Origin: Ectobacillus polymachus
GTDB taxonomy: Bacteria > Bacillota > Bacilli > Bacillales > Bacillaceae_G
Direction: 5' to 3'
Assembly: GCF_048159605.1 (NCBI RefSeq)
Contig: NZ_JBLREB010000001.1
Coordinates: 2,008,921 to 2,072,920 of the forward strand
Length of the DNA: 64,000 nucleotides
Made by a program: the position numbers and the translations under genes. Positions 43,934-52,995 of this stretch are shown one piece after another. The notes under the pieces are model-generated. The model worked only from the letters and a program-made list of their open reading frames with translations, was not told the DNA's origin and did not search any database. The first letter of the stretch is position 1, and each line of letters opens with the position of its first letter.

Positions 43934-44752
43934 TCAAGGAAAACGAGGGAATTGACCGAAATCAGGAGAACGTTTCTCCTTAAAGGCATCGCGTCCTTCT
44001 TTCGCTTCATCTGATGTATAGTAAAGAAGCGTTGCATCCCCAGCAAGCTGTTGAATACCTGCAAGACCATCTGTATCCGCATTAAAAGCAGCCTTTAAGA
44101 AGCGTATCGCCATTGGGCTCTTTTCAAGAATTTCTTCTGCCCATTTCACCGTTTCATCTTCAAGCTCTTCAAGCGGAACCACCTTGTTTACTAATCCCAT
44201 ATCAAGTGCTTCCTGCGCACCATATTGACGGCATAAATACCAAATTTCACGAGCCTTTTTATGACCAACAATACGAGCTAGATAGCCTGCACCATAGCCG
44301 CCGTCAAAACTTCCTACCTTCGGACCAGTTTGTCCAAATACAGCATTTTCTGCTGCTATCGTTAAATCGGCTACAATATGAAGGACATGTCCTCCGCCAA
44401 TAGCATAGCCTGCTACCATAGCAATAACTGGCTTTGGAATGGCACGCATTAAACGTTGTAAATCTAGTACATTTAAGCGAGGGATTTGATCGTCTCCAAC
44501 GTATCCGCCATTACCGCGAACCTTTTGATCGCCGCCGGAACAAAATGCACGTCCGCCTTCACCTGTTAAAATGATAACGCCAACATTTTCATCATCACGA
44601 GCACGCGCAAACGCATCAATCATTTCCATAACCGTTTTTGGTCGGAATGCATTATGCACATGAGGACGATTGATTGAAACCTTTGCAATACCATTGTATG
44701 TAGAATAAATGATATCTTCATATGAACCTTGAACAATCCATTCTCTTGTCAT
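43934..44752 (-). CDS. menB: 1,4-Dihydroxy-2-naphthoyl-CoA synthase MenB
   Basis: This 272-residue crotonase-fold enzyme closes the naphthoquinone ring. FCSGGDQKVRG (oxyanion hole), GYAIGGGHVLHIVADLTIAAENA and TGPKVGSFDGGYGAGYLARIVG are MenB-specific. AAGGAGG with a 7-nt gap selects the ATG at 44752 over the TTG immediately upstream. The menH stop and menB start overlap (TGATG). Confidence 0.95.
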   Translation of the reverse strand: MTREWIVQGSYEDIIYSTYNGIAKVSINRPHVHNAFRPKTVMEMIDAFARARDDENVGVIILTGEGGRAFCSGGDQKVRGNGGYVGDDQIPRLNVLDLQRLMRAIPKPVIAMVAGYAIGGGHVLHIVADLTIAAENAVFGQTGPKVGSFDGGYGAGYLARIVGHKKAREIWYLCRQYGAQEALDMGLVNKVVPLEELEDETVKWAEEILEKSPMAIRFLKAAFNADTDGLAGIQQLAGDATLLYYTSDEAKEGRDAFKEKRSPDFGQFPRFP

Positions 44753-45576
44753 CAAATTACCTCCTTGTTCGTCAAACTTTTCAAAAATCCCATTACTATT
44801 GTATCAAACTTTTCCGGTTGTTCCACATGAATTGCATGCCCCGCCTCAGAAATTTGAATGCGAGTGGCATTCGGCAGCATCTGTTCCATCCGTGCAAGAA
44901 TTCCGATAAACTTTTCATCATACTCTCCGCAAAGAAGCAATACCGGCATATGAAATTCATGTAGCCGTTGCCACCAAGACGGCTGTACACCCGTTCCCAT
45001 TCCTCGTAAGCTGTTTGATAGCCCAATCGCATGGTTTAACAACCTCTCGTTTCGAACATCATCACGAGATTGTTTCGGTAAGTGCTTTTGAGAAGCAAAT
45101 AAAGGAATGTCTTCCCATCTTGTAACAAAAGCTGAAACACCCGATTTTTCAATAAAATCAGCTAACTTCCGATCCTTTTTTACGCGCCCGATACGCTCGT
45201 TTTCATCTTCTATGCCAGCCGTCGTACTTTCTAGTATGAGAGAACGGACCCGATGAGGATAGAGTTTTGCAAATGTAATAGCTACCCTTCCTCCCATGGA
45301 ATAGCCAAGAATATGAGCTTGCTCCACATGAATGCTATCCAGTATCATAAGCAAATCTTGAGCTATTGTTTCGATATGGTAACGCAATTCATCTGTAGGA
45401 TGATCTGTTTTCCCGTGTCCAAGCAAATCAACGGCAATAACACGAAAATGATTACTCCAAGATGGAAGAAATGAACGCCATGTCTCTTTACTTCCCGTAA
45501 AACCGTGTAAAAGAAGGAGCGGCTCCCCTTCTCCCACTATCTCTACATCATACGATACGCCCTGAGCTTTAATCAT
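44752..45576 (-). CDS. menH: SHCHC synthase MenH
   Basis: This 274-residue alpha/beta hydrolase-fold lyase removes pyruvate from SEPHCHC. The nucleophile Ser is in LGYSMGGRVA (near residue 95), the oxyanion LLLHGFTGSKETW is near residue 25, and the late SEAGHAIHVEQPEKF supplies His. The frame opens 16 codons earlier, but homologues and AAGGGATTG upstream support the ATG at 45576. It overlaps the end of menD by 8 nt. Confidence 0.92.
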   Translation of the reverse strand: MIKAQGVSYDVEIVGEGEPLLLLHGFTGSKETWRSFLPSWSNHFRVIAVDLLGHGKTDHPTDELRYHIETIAQDLLMILDSIHVEQAHILGYSMGGRVAITFAKLYPHRVRSLILESTTAGIEDENERIGRVKKDRKLADFIEKSGVSAFVTRWEDIPLFASQKHLPKQSRDDVRNERLLNHAIGLSNSLRGMGTGVQPSWWQRLHEFHMPVLLLCGEYDEKFIGILARMEQMLPNATRIQISEAGHAIHVEQPEKFDTIVMGFLKSLTNKEVI

Positions 45577-47314
45577 GCTGCAATCCCTTGTCAATTTGTT
45601 TAGAAACAGCAGCCCATAAATCACGATGGGTACTCATATTGCTTTCTCGATCTGTACGCCATTCTACTACGTGTAATCCCTTTCCAAATACACCTGCTTT
45701 TACATGTTCGCGAAACTGCTGCCACGATTGTGGACGACTAAACGCACCGCCGTACATTTTTACAACGTGTTCATAGTCTAAGCCAAGCGGTGTTCCGAAC
45801 AAGCTCTCAAAATGCTGCTTATGTTCATGTTGCGGAAGAAAAGAAAAGATTCCACCACCATCATTATTCACAACAATAATCGTTGCATTTAATTGATGAA
45901 GCTTAGCCGCAAGCAATCCATTTAAATCATGATAAAATGATAGATCACCAATCACTAGAACAAGTGGTGAATAGATAATACTTGTTCCTAATGCAGTCGA
46001 AATTACACCATCAATTCCATTCACACCACGATTGGCAAATACCGTAAGTTCCTTATCTTCGTTAAAAAGAAAGGTATCTGCATCACGAATGGGCATACTG
46101 TTCCCTAGAAACAACGCTGCTCCATCAGGAAGTATACGGGCAACCTCTGTAATAACCTTTCCTTCAAATCTACCATCATAATTATCCACTTCTTGAAGTT
46201 GCTTCTTGGATACGTCATTCATCCTCTTCCAAAGACGCATCCAATCACTTTCTTCCTTTTTATTCACCTTTACAGCTAGTTCCTTACAAAATTGCGTCTC
46301 ATTTGCATACACCATTTCATTCGTCATTCGGACAGGATCTCGCCATGCTCCTGCTTCATCAACCGTAATGTGCAGGGCATCCTTCTGTTTGCCAATAAAT
46401 TTCGAAAGGGCTTTCGAAACAGGCATCGCGCCAAGCCTAATAATTACATCTGGCTTCCATTCAGCTGCAATTTCTTCGTTTCTTAAAAACGTATCATAGC
46501 AATCCATGATATATGTTTTATCATGGCTGCCGCATCTTAGTTGAGATAATGAATCAGCTAAAATAGGATATTGTAATGTACCTGCCAATTCAACGACTGC
46601 TTGTGCCAATATAGGATCCTGCTGATCTCCGCATACAATCATTCCCTTTTCCAATGAAAGCAAACGGTTAGCTGTCGATTCTAAATAGGATGGCGATGAA
46701 ACCCGTATAGTCCCTGTGCTTTCCTCGTTACTATGTACCCTACCTTGATCCCAAATATCAGACAATGAAAAGTCTGGAATGAGAGGTTCTCGAATCGGAA
46801 AGTTTAAATGAATAGGTCCTTTTGGCAAATCGGTAGATAGCCTAACAGCTCGCTTAGCCGATGTACGAATATAGCGATACATGGAGCTCGATGATTCTGG
46901 AAGAGCAAGCTCAAACGATTTTTTTACAAACGATCCATATAATCCAATTTGATTCATTGCTTGTGGTGCTTCTATGTCACGCAGTTCATGTGGACGATCT
47001 GCTGTTAATACAAGAAGTGGTACACGAGAATGAAATGCCTCACATATGGCCGGAAAATAATTAGCAGCTGCTGTTCCAGAAGTACAAAGCAGCGCAACTG
47101 GCGTTTGCTTTGCTTTTGCCATACCGAGTGCAAAAAATGCGGCTGAGCGCTCATCTACGTGTAAATACGTAGTTATATCTGCATGCTCAGCCATTAACAT
47201 AGCTAATGGTGTTGATCTTGATCCGGGGCTAATCACTACATCTCGTACATGTAAGCGCGCGATCTCATCAACAAATGATCCTAAATAATAGGTCAGTGCT
47301 TCCCTATGATTCAT
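45569..47314 (-). CDS. menD: SEPHCHC synthase MenD
   Basis: This 581-residue thiamine diphosphate enzyme condenses 2-oxoglutarate with isochorismate. The N-terminal VISPGSRSTPLAML and DERSAAFFALG, and the TPP-binding GDLSFYHDLNGL followed by IIVVNNDGGGIFSFLPQ, are typical. It is coupled to menF (4-nt overlap) and menH (8-nt overlap). Confidence 0.95.
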   Translation of the reverse strand: MNHREALTYYLGSFVDEIARLHVRDVVISPGSRSTPLAMLMAEHADITTYLHVDERSAAFFALGMAKAKQTPVALLCTSGTAAANYFPAICEAFHSRVPLLVLTADRPHELRDIEAPQAMNQIGLYGSFVKKSFELALPESSSSMYRYIRTSAKRAVRLSTDLPKGPIHLNFPIREPLIPDFSLSDIWDQGRVHSNEESTGTIRVSSPSYLESTANRLLSLEKGMIVCGDQQDPILAQAVVELAGTLQYPILADSLSQLRCGSHDKTYIMDCYDTFLRNEEIAAEWKPDVIIRLGAMPVSKALSKFIGKQKDALHITVDEAGAWRDPVRMTNEMVYANETQFCKELAVKVNKKEESDWMRLWKRMNDVSKKQLQEVDNYDGRFEGKVITEVARILPDGAALFLGNSMPIRDADTFLFNEDKELTVFANRGVNGIDGVISTALGTSIIYSPLVLVIGDLSFYHDLNGLLAAKLHQLNATIIVVNNDGGGIFSFLPQHEHKQHFESLFGTPLGLDYEHVVKMYGGAFSRPQSWQQFREHVKAGVFGKGLHVVEWRTDRESNMSTHRDLWAAVSKQIDKGLQHD

Positions 47315-48690
47315 ATTATGCTTCCTCCTAATGCTGTAAGCATAGGCTTAAACTTCATATTCGTTTCTTCATATTCAAGTTCTGGCTTCGAATCTGCAAC
47401 AATTCCACACCCTGCGTATAAGGAGATTTGGTTCCCCTTAATTAAACCAGAACGTATACCAACAGCAAATTCTCCATTTCCTTCTCTATCTACCCATCCA
47501 AATGGTCCTCCATATAGACCTCGATCTAGCTGTTCATGCTCTCGAATCATTTTCATCGCTTCATTTCGAGGTGTTCCACCAAGTGCTGGAGTTGGGTGAA
47601 GCTTTTCTACCATAGTTAATAAACTCGTTGTCCCAGTTGCTTCTACTGGTGTATACAAATGAATTAAATGCTTTGTTTTCATAAGCGCCGGAGTTTGCGG
47701 AATGACTACGTGATTACATACTTCCTCCATCGTCTTTCGTATACTATCTACTACAAAGCTATGCTCATTACGGTTTTTTTCATCATATAGCAGCTCATTT
47801 CCATTTTGTTCATCTTCTTCTAACGTAGACCCGCGGCCAATTGAACCCGCAAGACACATGGAGGTATAATTTCCCCCCTCTTTTTTCACTAATTTCTCAG
47901 GAGTTGCTCCTAAAAAACAAGAGCCATTCTGTTCGATAGCAAAAATGTAGCATCCTGGTTGGCCAATGCGCAATGCTTCAAGAACAGGAGCTGCATCTAT
48001 ATTTCGATCTGTTTCTAATTTCATTTTACGAGCTAACACTACTTTAGGTATATTCTTTTCTTCCATTTCTTTCTGAACAGTTGTTACAGTTTGAACCCAA
48101 TCCCCTAGTTTTCCAATTCTTTTATTTACATACGAGACCGTTTGCTCTGTCAGTGGATTTTTACTTTTCTCAAGTAAATCACGTATCGCTACTTGAATGT
48201 CCTCATCTATATCCTCTGCTTTTGCATCACGTGTAATACGATTTATCGTTAACCACGCTTCTCCATCCTTTAATGTAATCATAAAGGCAGGTAACCAAAA
48301 GGAAGCATCAGCATATGCGTCCCAAGTATCCGTTTTTTTCTGTAATGAATCAAAGGTAAATCCGCCAAAAAGGAGCGGTCCTGTTCCAAACGAATAGGGT
48401 GAGCGGTCTACGTTCATTTTCTTTATACATTTATTCCATACATGATGAACCTTTTGAAAACGCTTTTTTGAAGAGGCAGTAAATGTGAAAACAGATCCGA
48501 CTCCTGCCATAATTACACGTTGTGTGGGATCGGACCAATAAAAGCGCTCCTTATATCCTACTCCGGCTGCATAAAAAAGGAGTGGATCAATCCATTCCAC
48601 TTTTTCGACCGTACTAATAATTGTTTCTTCTTGTGCATCAACAGCAGTGAGGAGCGATTGCTGCATTCTGTGTTGCTTCATATCAATCAC
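47311..48690 (-). CDS. menF: Isochorismate synthase MenF (GTG start)
   Basis: This 459-residue chorismate-utilising enzyme is the first committed step to menaquinone. The C-terminal core has PKVVLARKMKLE, GSCFLGATPEKLV, CLAGSIGRGS, HLYTPVEATG, and GLYGGPFGWVDREGNGEFAVGIRSGLI. AAGGAGGAG with a 7-nt gap points to the GTG at 48690 as start (VIDMKQH); an ATG three codons later is too far. It is first in menFDHB-EC. Confidence 0.93.
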   Translation of the reverse strand: MIDMKQHRMQQSLLTAVDAQEETIISTVEKVEWIDPLLFYAAGVGYKERFYWSDPTQRVIMAGVGSVFTFTASSKKRFQKVHHVWNKCIKKMNVDRSPYSFGTGPLLFGGFTFDSLQKKTDTWDAYADASFWLPAFMITLKDGEAWLTINRITRDAKAEDIDEDIQVAIRDLLEKSKNPLTEQTVSYVNKRIGKLGDWVQTVTTVQKEMEEKNIPKVVLARKMKLETDRNIDAAPVLEALRIGQPGCYIFAIEQNGSCFLGATPEKLVKKEGGNYTSMCLAGSIGRGSTLEEDEQNGNELLYDEKNRNEHSFVVDSIRKTMEEVCNHVVIPQTPALMKTKHLIHLYTPVEATGTTSLLTMVEKLHPTPALGGTPRNEAMKMIREHEQLDRGLYGGPFGWVDREGNGEFAVGIRSGLIKGNQISLYAGCGIVADSKPELEYEETNMKFKPMLTALGGSII

Positions 48691-48729
48691 TTGAGTCTCC
48701 TCCTTACGCAAAAAACTCTACTTACATTT

Positions 48730-48759
48730 AATTTACACCCCTGATAAAAGCTGTGTCAA
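48730..48759 (-). promoter_or_regulatory. Promoter of the menFDHB operon
   Basis: The minus strand has TTGACA (48754-48759), an 18-nt spacer and TAAATT (48730-48735). Confidence 0.6.
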
Positions 48760-48807
48760 TCATTAGCATTTCTGTGAAAAAGCATTGTGATTCCTACAAA
48801 TTAAACA

Positions 48808-48836
48808 TTGACACTATAGATAGCTTTTCCTACACT
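48808..48836 (+). promoter_or_regulatory. Sigma-A promoter of menA
   Basis: TTGACA (48808-48813), a 17-nt spacer and TACACT (48831-48836) lie 38 nt before the menA ATG. Confidence 0.75.
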
Positions 48837-48874
48837 TAATTGTGTACTTATTATGAACAGGAGGATTCTCACAT

Positions 48875-49819
48875 ATGAAGGCAGAAACGAATTCTTCTTT
48901 AACGCAACCTACAACAAAACAAAGCCGCTTTCGTGTATGGTGGAACTTGCTTCGTCCTCATACATTAACGGCATCCTTTGTACCTGTTTTAATCGGGACT
49001 ATGTATGCCCTGCAAATTGTAGGTTCGATGAAGATAAATCTTCCACTTTTTTTCATTATGCTTATATCCTGTATGTTAATTCAAACAGCCACAAACCTTT
49101 TTAATGAATATTTTGATTTCAAAAGAGGACTGGATGATGAAAAATCTGTTGGAATTGGCGGAGCAATTGTACGCGAGGGATTTAAACCGAATACTGTATT
49201 AAATTTAGCCTATGGCTGTATTGCAGCTGCTTTAGTATTAGGCGTAATCATTTGCATGCAAACCAGCTGGTGGCTTGCACTAGTAGGTATCATTAGCATA
49301 CTGGTTGGCTATTTGTATACCGGTGGACCTATTCCAATTGCATACACACCATTTGGTGAACTAACTTCCGGTTTATTTATGGGTGTAGTCATTATTGGCA
49401 TTTCTTTCTTTATTCAAACAGGGGTCGTTACAAACGATTTAATTATGATTTCCATTCCATCTTCTCTTTTAATTGGTTCTATTTTATTAGCAAATAATAT
49501 CCGTGATTTAGACGGTGATAAAGAAAATGGTCGTAGAACGTTAGCCATTCTTGTCGGTCGGAAAAATGCAACTGCTGTTCTTGGAGCTTTCTTTGGCATT
49601 GCGTATGTGTGGTCAGTATTCCTTATGCTAAGTGGTATCGTCACTCCCTGGATTTTAGTTGTATTCTTAAGTCTTCCACAGGCAATTTCTGCTGTAAGGG
49701 GTTTTGTTGGAAAAAGCCAACCCGCAGAGATGATGCCAGCAATGATTGCCACTGCTAAATTGAACACAATCTTTGGCTTTCTATTCTCTGTTGGCCTGCT
49801 ATTCGGGTATATATTTTAA
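48875..49819 (+). CDS. menA: 1,4-Dihydroxy-2-naphthoate polyprenyltransferase MenA
   Basis: This 314-residue UbiA-family membrane enzyme with about 8-9 spans attaches the isoprenoid tail to DHNA. The two Asp-rich motifs are NLFNEYFDFKRGLDDEK (near residue 75) and NNIRDLDGDKENGRRTLA (near residue 207). It is divergent from menF, and AGGAGG precedes the ATG at 48875. Confidence 0.93.
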   Translation: MKAETNSSLTQPTTKQSRFRVWWNLLRPHTLTASFVPVLIGTMYALQIVGSMKINLPLFFIMLISCMLIQTATNLFNEYFDFKRGLDDEKSVGIGGAIVREGFKPNTVLNLAYGCIAAALVLGVIICMQTSWWLALVGIISILVGYLYTGGPIPIAYTPFGELTSGLFMGVVIIGISFFIQTGVVTNDLIMISIPSSLLIGSILLANNIRDLDGDKENGRRTLAILVGRKNATAVLGAFFGIAYVWSVFLMLSGIVTPWILVVFLSLPQAISAVRGFVGKSQPAEMMPAMIATAKLNTIFGFLFSVGLLFGYIF

Positions 49820-49841
49820 TTCGTAATTCTATCCTATCTGC

Positions 49842-49876
49842 AAAAGATCGCTGCGTACCCCAGCGATCTTTTTTGT
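49842..49876 (+). terminator. Terminator of menA
   Basis: AAAAGATCGCTG / CAGCGATCTTTT is followed by TTG on the plus strand, with a 7-nt loop. Confidence 0.88.
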
Positions 49877-49997
49877 TTCATCTTATTCCTGATATTTTTG
49901 ATGCTGTTGCAAATACTACAACAGATGTAAGCTTGATTCTTTTAAGCGGTCGTAGACTGGATATAGCACCCACATTTTAAAACAGGAAGGTGAAGCA

Positions 49998-50726
49998 ATG
50001 CTAACTCCAAGGCAATACGAACATTTTAAACGTGTGTTATTACAAGAAAAACAAGAGCTTGAGAAATCTATACAAGCACGCGAAACACAAGATCGTGCAA
50101 CCCATAGCGAATCCATTGGAGAGCTTTCCCTTTATGATAATCATCCTGGTGACGTCGCCACAGAGTTGTATGAACGTGAAAAGGATTTCGGTCTTCTCGA
50201 ATTTGCGCACAAGCAGCTTGATGATGTAAATTATGCACTGTCCCGAATAGACGCAGGAAACTATGGAATTTGTGAGGTTTCAGGGGAAATCATTCCGCTT
50301 GAAAGACTGGAAGCAATGCCAACTGCTGTAACTACTGCGAAGCATGCAAACGACAGGCTCCGTATGGATTCTCGTCCTGTAGAAGAGGAAGCAATTACTC
50401 CGCAAGTTACAAAAGAAGAACGAGACGACAACATACGAAATGATGCAGAAGATACCTGGCAAGAGGTAGCGAGTTACGGAACATCGGATACACCTTCAGA
50501 TATGATGCAGCCAAATAGTAAAGAATTTACGACTATGTATAGCAACAGCGATGAACCTAGAGGAGCCATAGAAGACTTCGAAAATTTTATTGGAACAGAT
50601 ATGTATGGTAAGAATCCAAAGGCCTATTTAGGTGACGATCATGAAAATTATGAACAAATGTTAGACAACGAAGAAGAATCTTTACCTGTAACGAACTACA
50701 GTCAAGTCTCTAGAAAGAAAAGATAG
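49998..50726 (+). CDS. yteA: DksA/TraR-like protein YteA
   Basis: This 242-residue protein has an N-terminal coiled coil (LTPRQYEHFKRVLLQEKQELEKS), the YteA-specific ELSLYDNHPGDVATELYEREKD, and a DksA-like finger region (NYGICEVSGEIIPLERLEAMP) that retains only one Cys, so zinc binding is degenerate. The C-terminal third is acidic and low in complexity. It probably binds in the RNA polymerase secondary channel, as its relatives do. B. subtilis yteA is next to menA in the same way. Confidence 0.88.
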   Translation: MLTPRQYEHFKRVLLQEKQELEKSIQARETQDRATHSESIGELSLYDNHPGDVATELYEREKDFGLLEFAHKQLDDVNYALSRIDAGNYGICEVSGEIIPLERLEAMPTAVTTAKHANDRLRMDSRPVEEEAITPQVTKEERDDNIRNDAEDTWQEVASYGTSDTPSDMMQPNSKEFTTMYSNSDEPRGAIEDFENFIGTDMYGKNPKAYLGDDHENYEQMLDNEEESLPVTNYSQVSRKKR

Positions 50727-50737
50727 CTGTAAAAAAA

Positions 50738-50777
50738 TAAGCTAACTACCATTGTCATCTGACATTGGCAGTTAGCT
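50738..50777 (-). terminator. Hairpin between yteA and cspD-type gene
   Basis: AGCTAACT-CCATTGTC / GACATTGG-AGTTAGCT is a long stem. The minus strand continues with TTATTTTTTT, so it most likely works on the minus strand after the csp terminator. Confidence 0.65.
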
Positions 50778-50799
50778 AAACCAATTGGGTTCATATCTT

Positions 50800-50832
50800 A
50801 CAAAAAGAGCATTTCACAAAAGCGAAATGCTC
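50800..50832 (-). terminator. Terminator of the cold shock gene
   Basis: GAGCATTTC / GAAATGCTC is followed by TTTTTG on the minus strand. Confidence 0.8.
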
Positions 50833-50841
50833 ATTACTTTC

Positions 50842-51042
50842 TTATTTTTTTGTAACGTTAGCAGCTTGAGGTCCACGGTTTCCTTCAACGACTTCAAAAG
50901 TAACTTCTTGACCTTCTTCTAAAGTTTTGAAACCTTCACCTTGAATAGCAGAGAAGTGTACAAATACATCGCTACCGTCTTCTCCTTGAATAAATCCATA
51001 ACCTTTTTCACCGTTAAACCATTTTACTTTACCTACTTGCAT
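50842..51042 (-). CDS. Cold shock protein (CspA/CspD family)
   Basis: This 66-residue single cold-shock domain has RNP1 KGYGFIQ and RNP2 VFVHFSAI. It binds single-stranded RNA or DNA and acts as an RNA chaperone. Which of the several Bacillus Csp paralogues this is cannot be settled here. GGAGGTAAAA precedes the ATG at 51042, after a leader of unknown length. Confidence 0.93.
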   Translation of the reverse strand: MQVGKVKWFNGEKGYGFIQGEDGSDVFVHFSAIQGEGFKTLEEGQEVTFEVVEGNRGPQAANVTKK

Positions 51043-51324
51043 TATTTTACCTCCTAAGATAAAAAAATAAAACTAATTGCTCTACATATGAAGGAGGAAT
51101 TAAAGGAATTGTTCGCATCGATCATGTATGAAACATGGGAATCTTGCCTTATTTCCGTACCAGAATATGCAGTTCAATAGTATTTTTAATGTATCATAAT
51201 TTACAATCTCTCGTCAAACAAATTATGTATTTATTGGGAAAATTAACAAAAAATTTATTTCTTTCTTATTTTATATTTAATACAATAAAATTATACATTT
51301 CTCTATAAAAAAGGAGGCATATTC

Positions 51325-52059
51325 ATGAATTCCCACGAAATCGACTATCGGCTATATGGTGATGATATGCAATTTGTTGAAATAGAACTGGATCCATACG
51401 AAAGTGTAGTAGCCGAAGCTGGCGCACTTATGATGATGGAAGATGGAATTACAATGGAGACAATTTTCGGGGATGGCTCTAACTCAGATCAACAAGGACT
51501 CTTTGATAAATTACTCGGAGCTGGAAGACGCATCGTAACAGGAACAAGCTTATTTATGACTGTATTCAAGAATACAGATAGAGTAAAGAGAAAGATTTCT
51601 TTTGCAGCATCCTATCCAGGTAAAATTATTCCTATTGATTTAAGTCAATATAATGAAAAGTTGATTTGCCAGAAGGATGCTTTTCTCTGTGCAGCAAAAG
51701 GGTTATCAATTGGCATTGAATTTACGAAAAGGTTCGGTACAGGCTTCTTCGGAGGCGAGGGATTCATTATGCAAAAGTTAGAAGGAGACGGTTTAGCATT
51801 TATTCATGCAGGTGGGACAATCTATCAAAAAGAACTACAGGCTAGAGAAAGACTACGTATTGATACTGGATGTTTAGTTGCCATAACCAAAGACGTAAGC
51901 TACGATATTCAGCTTGTAGGTAATGTTAAATCAGCTTTGTTTGGCGGGGAAGGATTATTCTTTGCTACATTAGAAGGACCTGGAACGGTATGGGTTCAAT
52001 CCTTAACATTAAGCCGTCTTGCTCAGCGTATCAAGGGATCTGCTGGTCAAAACCGATGA
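51325..52059 (+). CDS. TIGR00266 / AIM24-family protein
   Basis: This 244-residue beta-rich protein has internal pseudo-repeats. QFVEIELDPYESVVAEAGALMMM, the central FGTGFFGGEGFIMQKLEGDGLAFIHAGG and SALFGGEGLFFATLEGPGTVWVQS are characteristic of the family. Related proteins occur in bacteria and mitochondria (AIM24); the biochemical role is unknown. An AAAGGAGG ribosome binding site precedes the ATG at 51325. Confidence 0.88.
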   Translation: MNSHEIDYRLYGDDMQFVEIELDPYESVVAEAGALMMMEDGITMETIFGDGSNSDQQGLFDKLLGAGRRIVTGTSLFMTVFKNTDRVKRKISFAASYPGKIIPIDLSQYNEKLICQKDAFLCAAKGLSIGIEFTKRFGTGFFGGEGFIMQKLEGDGLAFIHAGGTIYQKELQARERLRIDTGCLVAITKDVSYDIQLVGNVKSALFGGEGLFFATLEGPGTVWVQSLTLSRLAQRIKGSAGQNR

Positions 52060-52232
52060 AGGTAGCTTTCGGTAAATGAATTGATTTAAGCTTTTTTTAG
52101 GAATTCTGTAAGTACTTAGGCTAAGGCAATCCCTTAGTAAAGAATGGATTACCATACCCTTTCATATATTAGTAGTACTCTAACTATTATTTTGAATGAT
52201 GGCAATACTGTTCACTATAGGAGGGTCATTTT

Positions 52233-52961
52233 TTGCTTACATTCTCTGCTATCGATAGAAAACTAAGCTTTTTGCTGGCAAGTTGCTGTAAATTAACCTA
52301 TGAACAAAACATACAAGACGGATCCTTTTCATTGCCAGATGGACTACAATATGTGATGGGATTTAAAGCGAAGGCCATCGGTACACTCGAATGGTTTGGC
52401 TTTATACTAGAATCAGATGATAGTATTATAGTTGCATTCCGAGGAACACAATCTGATCCGGATTGGATTGCAGATTCGTTAGTCAATCAACGAGAATATC
52501 CATATACCCAAAATAGCGGCAATGTTCATAGCGGTTTTCTTTCTATTTACGAAACATGCCGCGATACCATTATGGATGCATTAGCAAAGCTCTCCTCACA
52601 CAAATCCCTTCTTGTCACCGGTCATAGTCTAGGAGGTGCTCTCGCTGTTCTTCACATACTAGATGCTCGTGTTAATACATCATTTCGTACATGTATTCTT
52701 TACAACTTCGGAGCACCAAAGGTAGGCGATCTTGCATTTCGAAACTACTACAACTTACAAGTAGCAAACAGCTTCCGATTTGTAAATTTATTTGATGTCG
52801 TCCCTCTCCTACCGCCGCGAAAAGTGAAAATAGAAAAGATTGACCGCAAATGGGAATACTACCATGTCAATAACCTCATAACCTTTACTTCTAATCTAGG
52901 ATCCATTACAAAAAATCACGATATATCATCTTACAAAGCAGCTATACAAGTATGGAACTGA
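52233..52961 (+). CDS. Class 3 lipase-fold protein (TTG start)
   Basis: This 242-residue alpha/beta hydrolase of the Lipase_3 family has VAFRGTQSDPDWIAD (family block), the nucleophile elbow VTGHSLGGALA (Ser near residue 133), a likely Asp in NLFDVVPLLPP and a His in KNHDISSYK. No signal peptide is visible, so it is probably intracellular. AGGAGGG (52219-52225) is 7 nt before a TTG at 52233, chosen as start. Substrate is unknown. Confidence 0.85.
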   Translation: MLTFSAIDRKLSFLLASCCKLTYEQNIQDGSFSLPDGLQYVMGFKAKAIGTLEWFGFILESDDSIIVAFRGTQSDPDWIADSLVNQREYPYTQNSGNVHSGFLSIYETCRDTIMDALAKLSSHKSLLVTGHSLGGALAVLHILDARVNTSFRTCILYNFGAPKVGDLAFRNYYNLQVANSFRFVNLFDVVPLLPPRKVKIEKIDRKWEYYHVNNLITFTSNLGSITKNHDISSYKAAIQVWN

Positions 52962-52993
52962 AAAAAACAGGTGCATGAGCACCTGTTTTTTTA
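52962..52993. terminator. Bidirectional terminator between the lipase gene and glgP
   Basis: AAAAACAGGTGC-ATGA-GCACCTGTTTTT, a perfect stem, has T-runs on both strands. Confidence 0.92.
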
Positions 52994-52995
52994 CT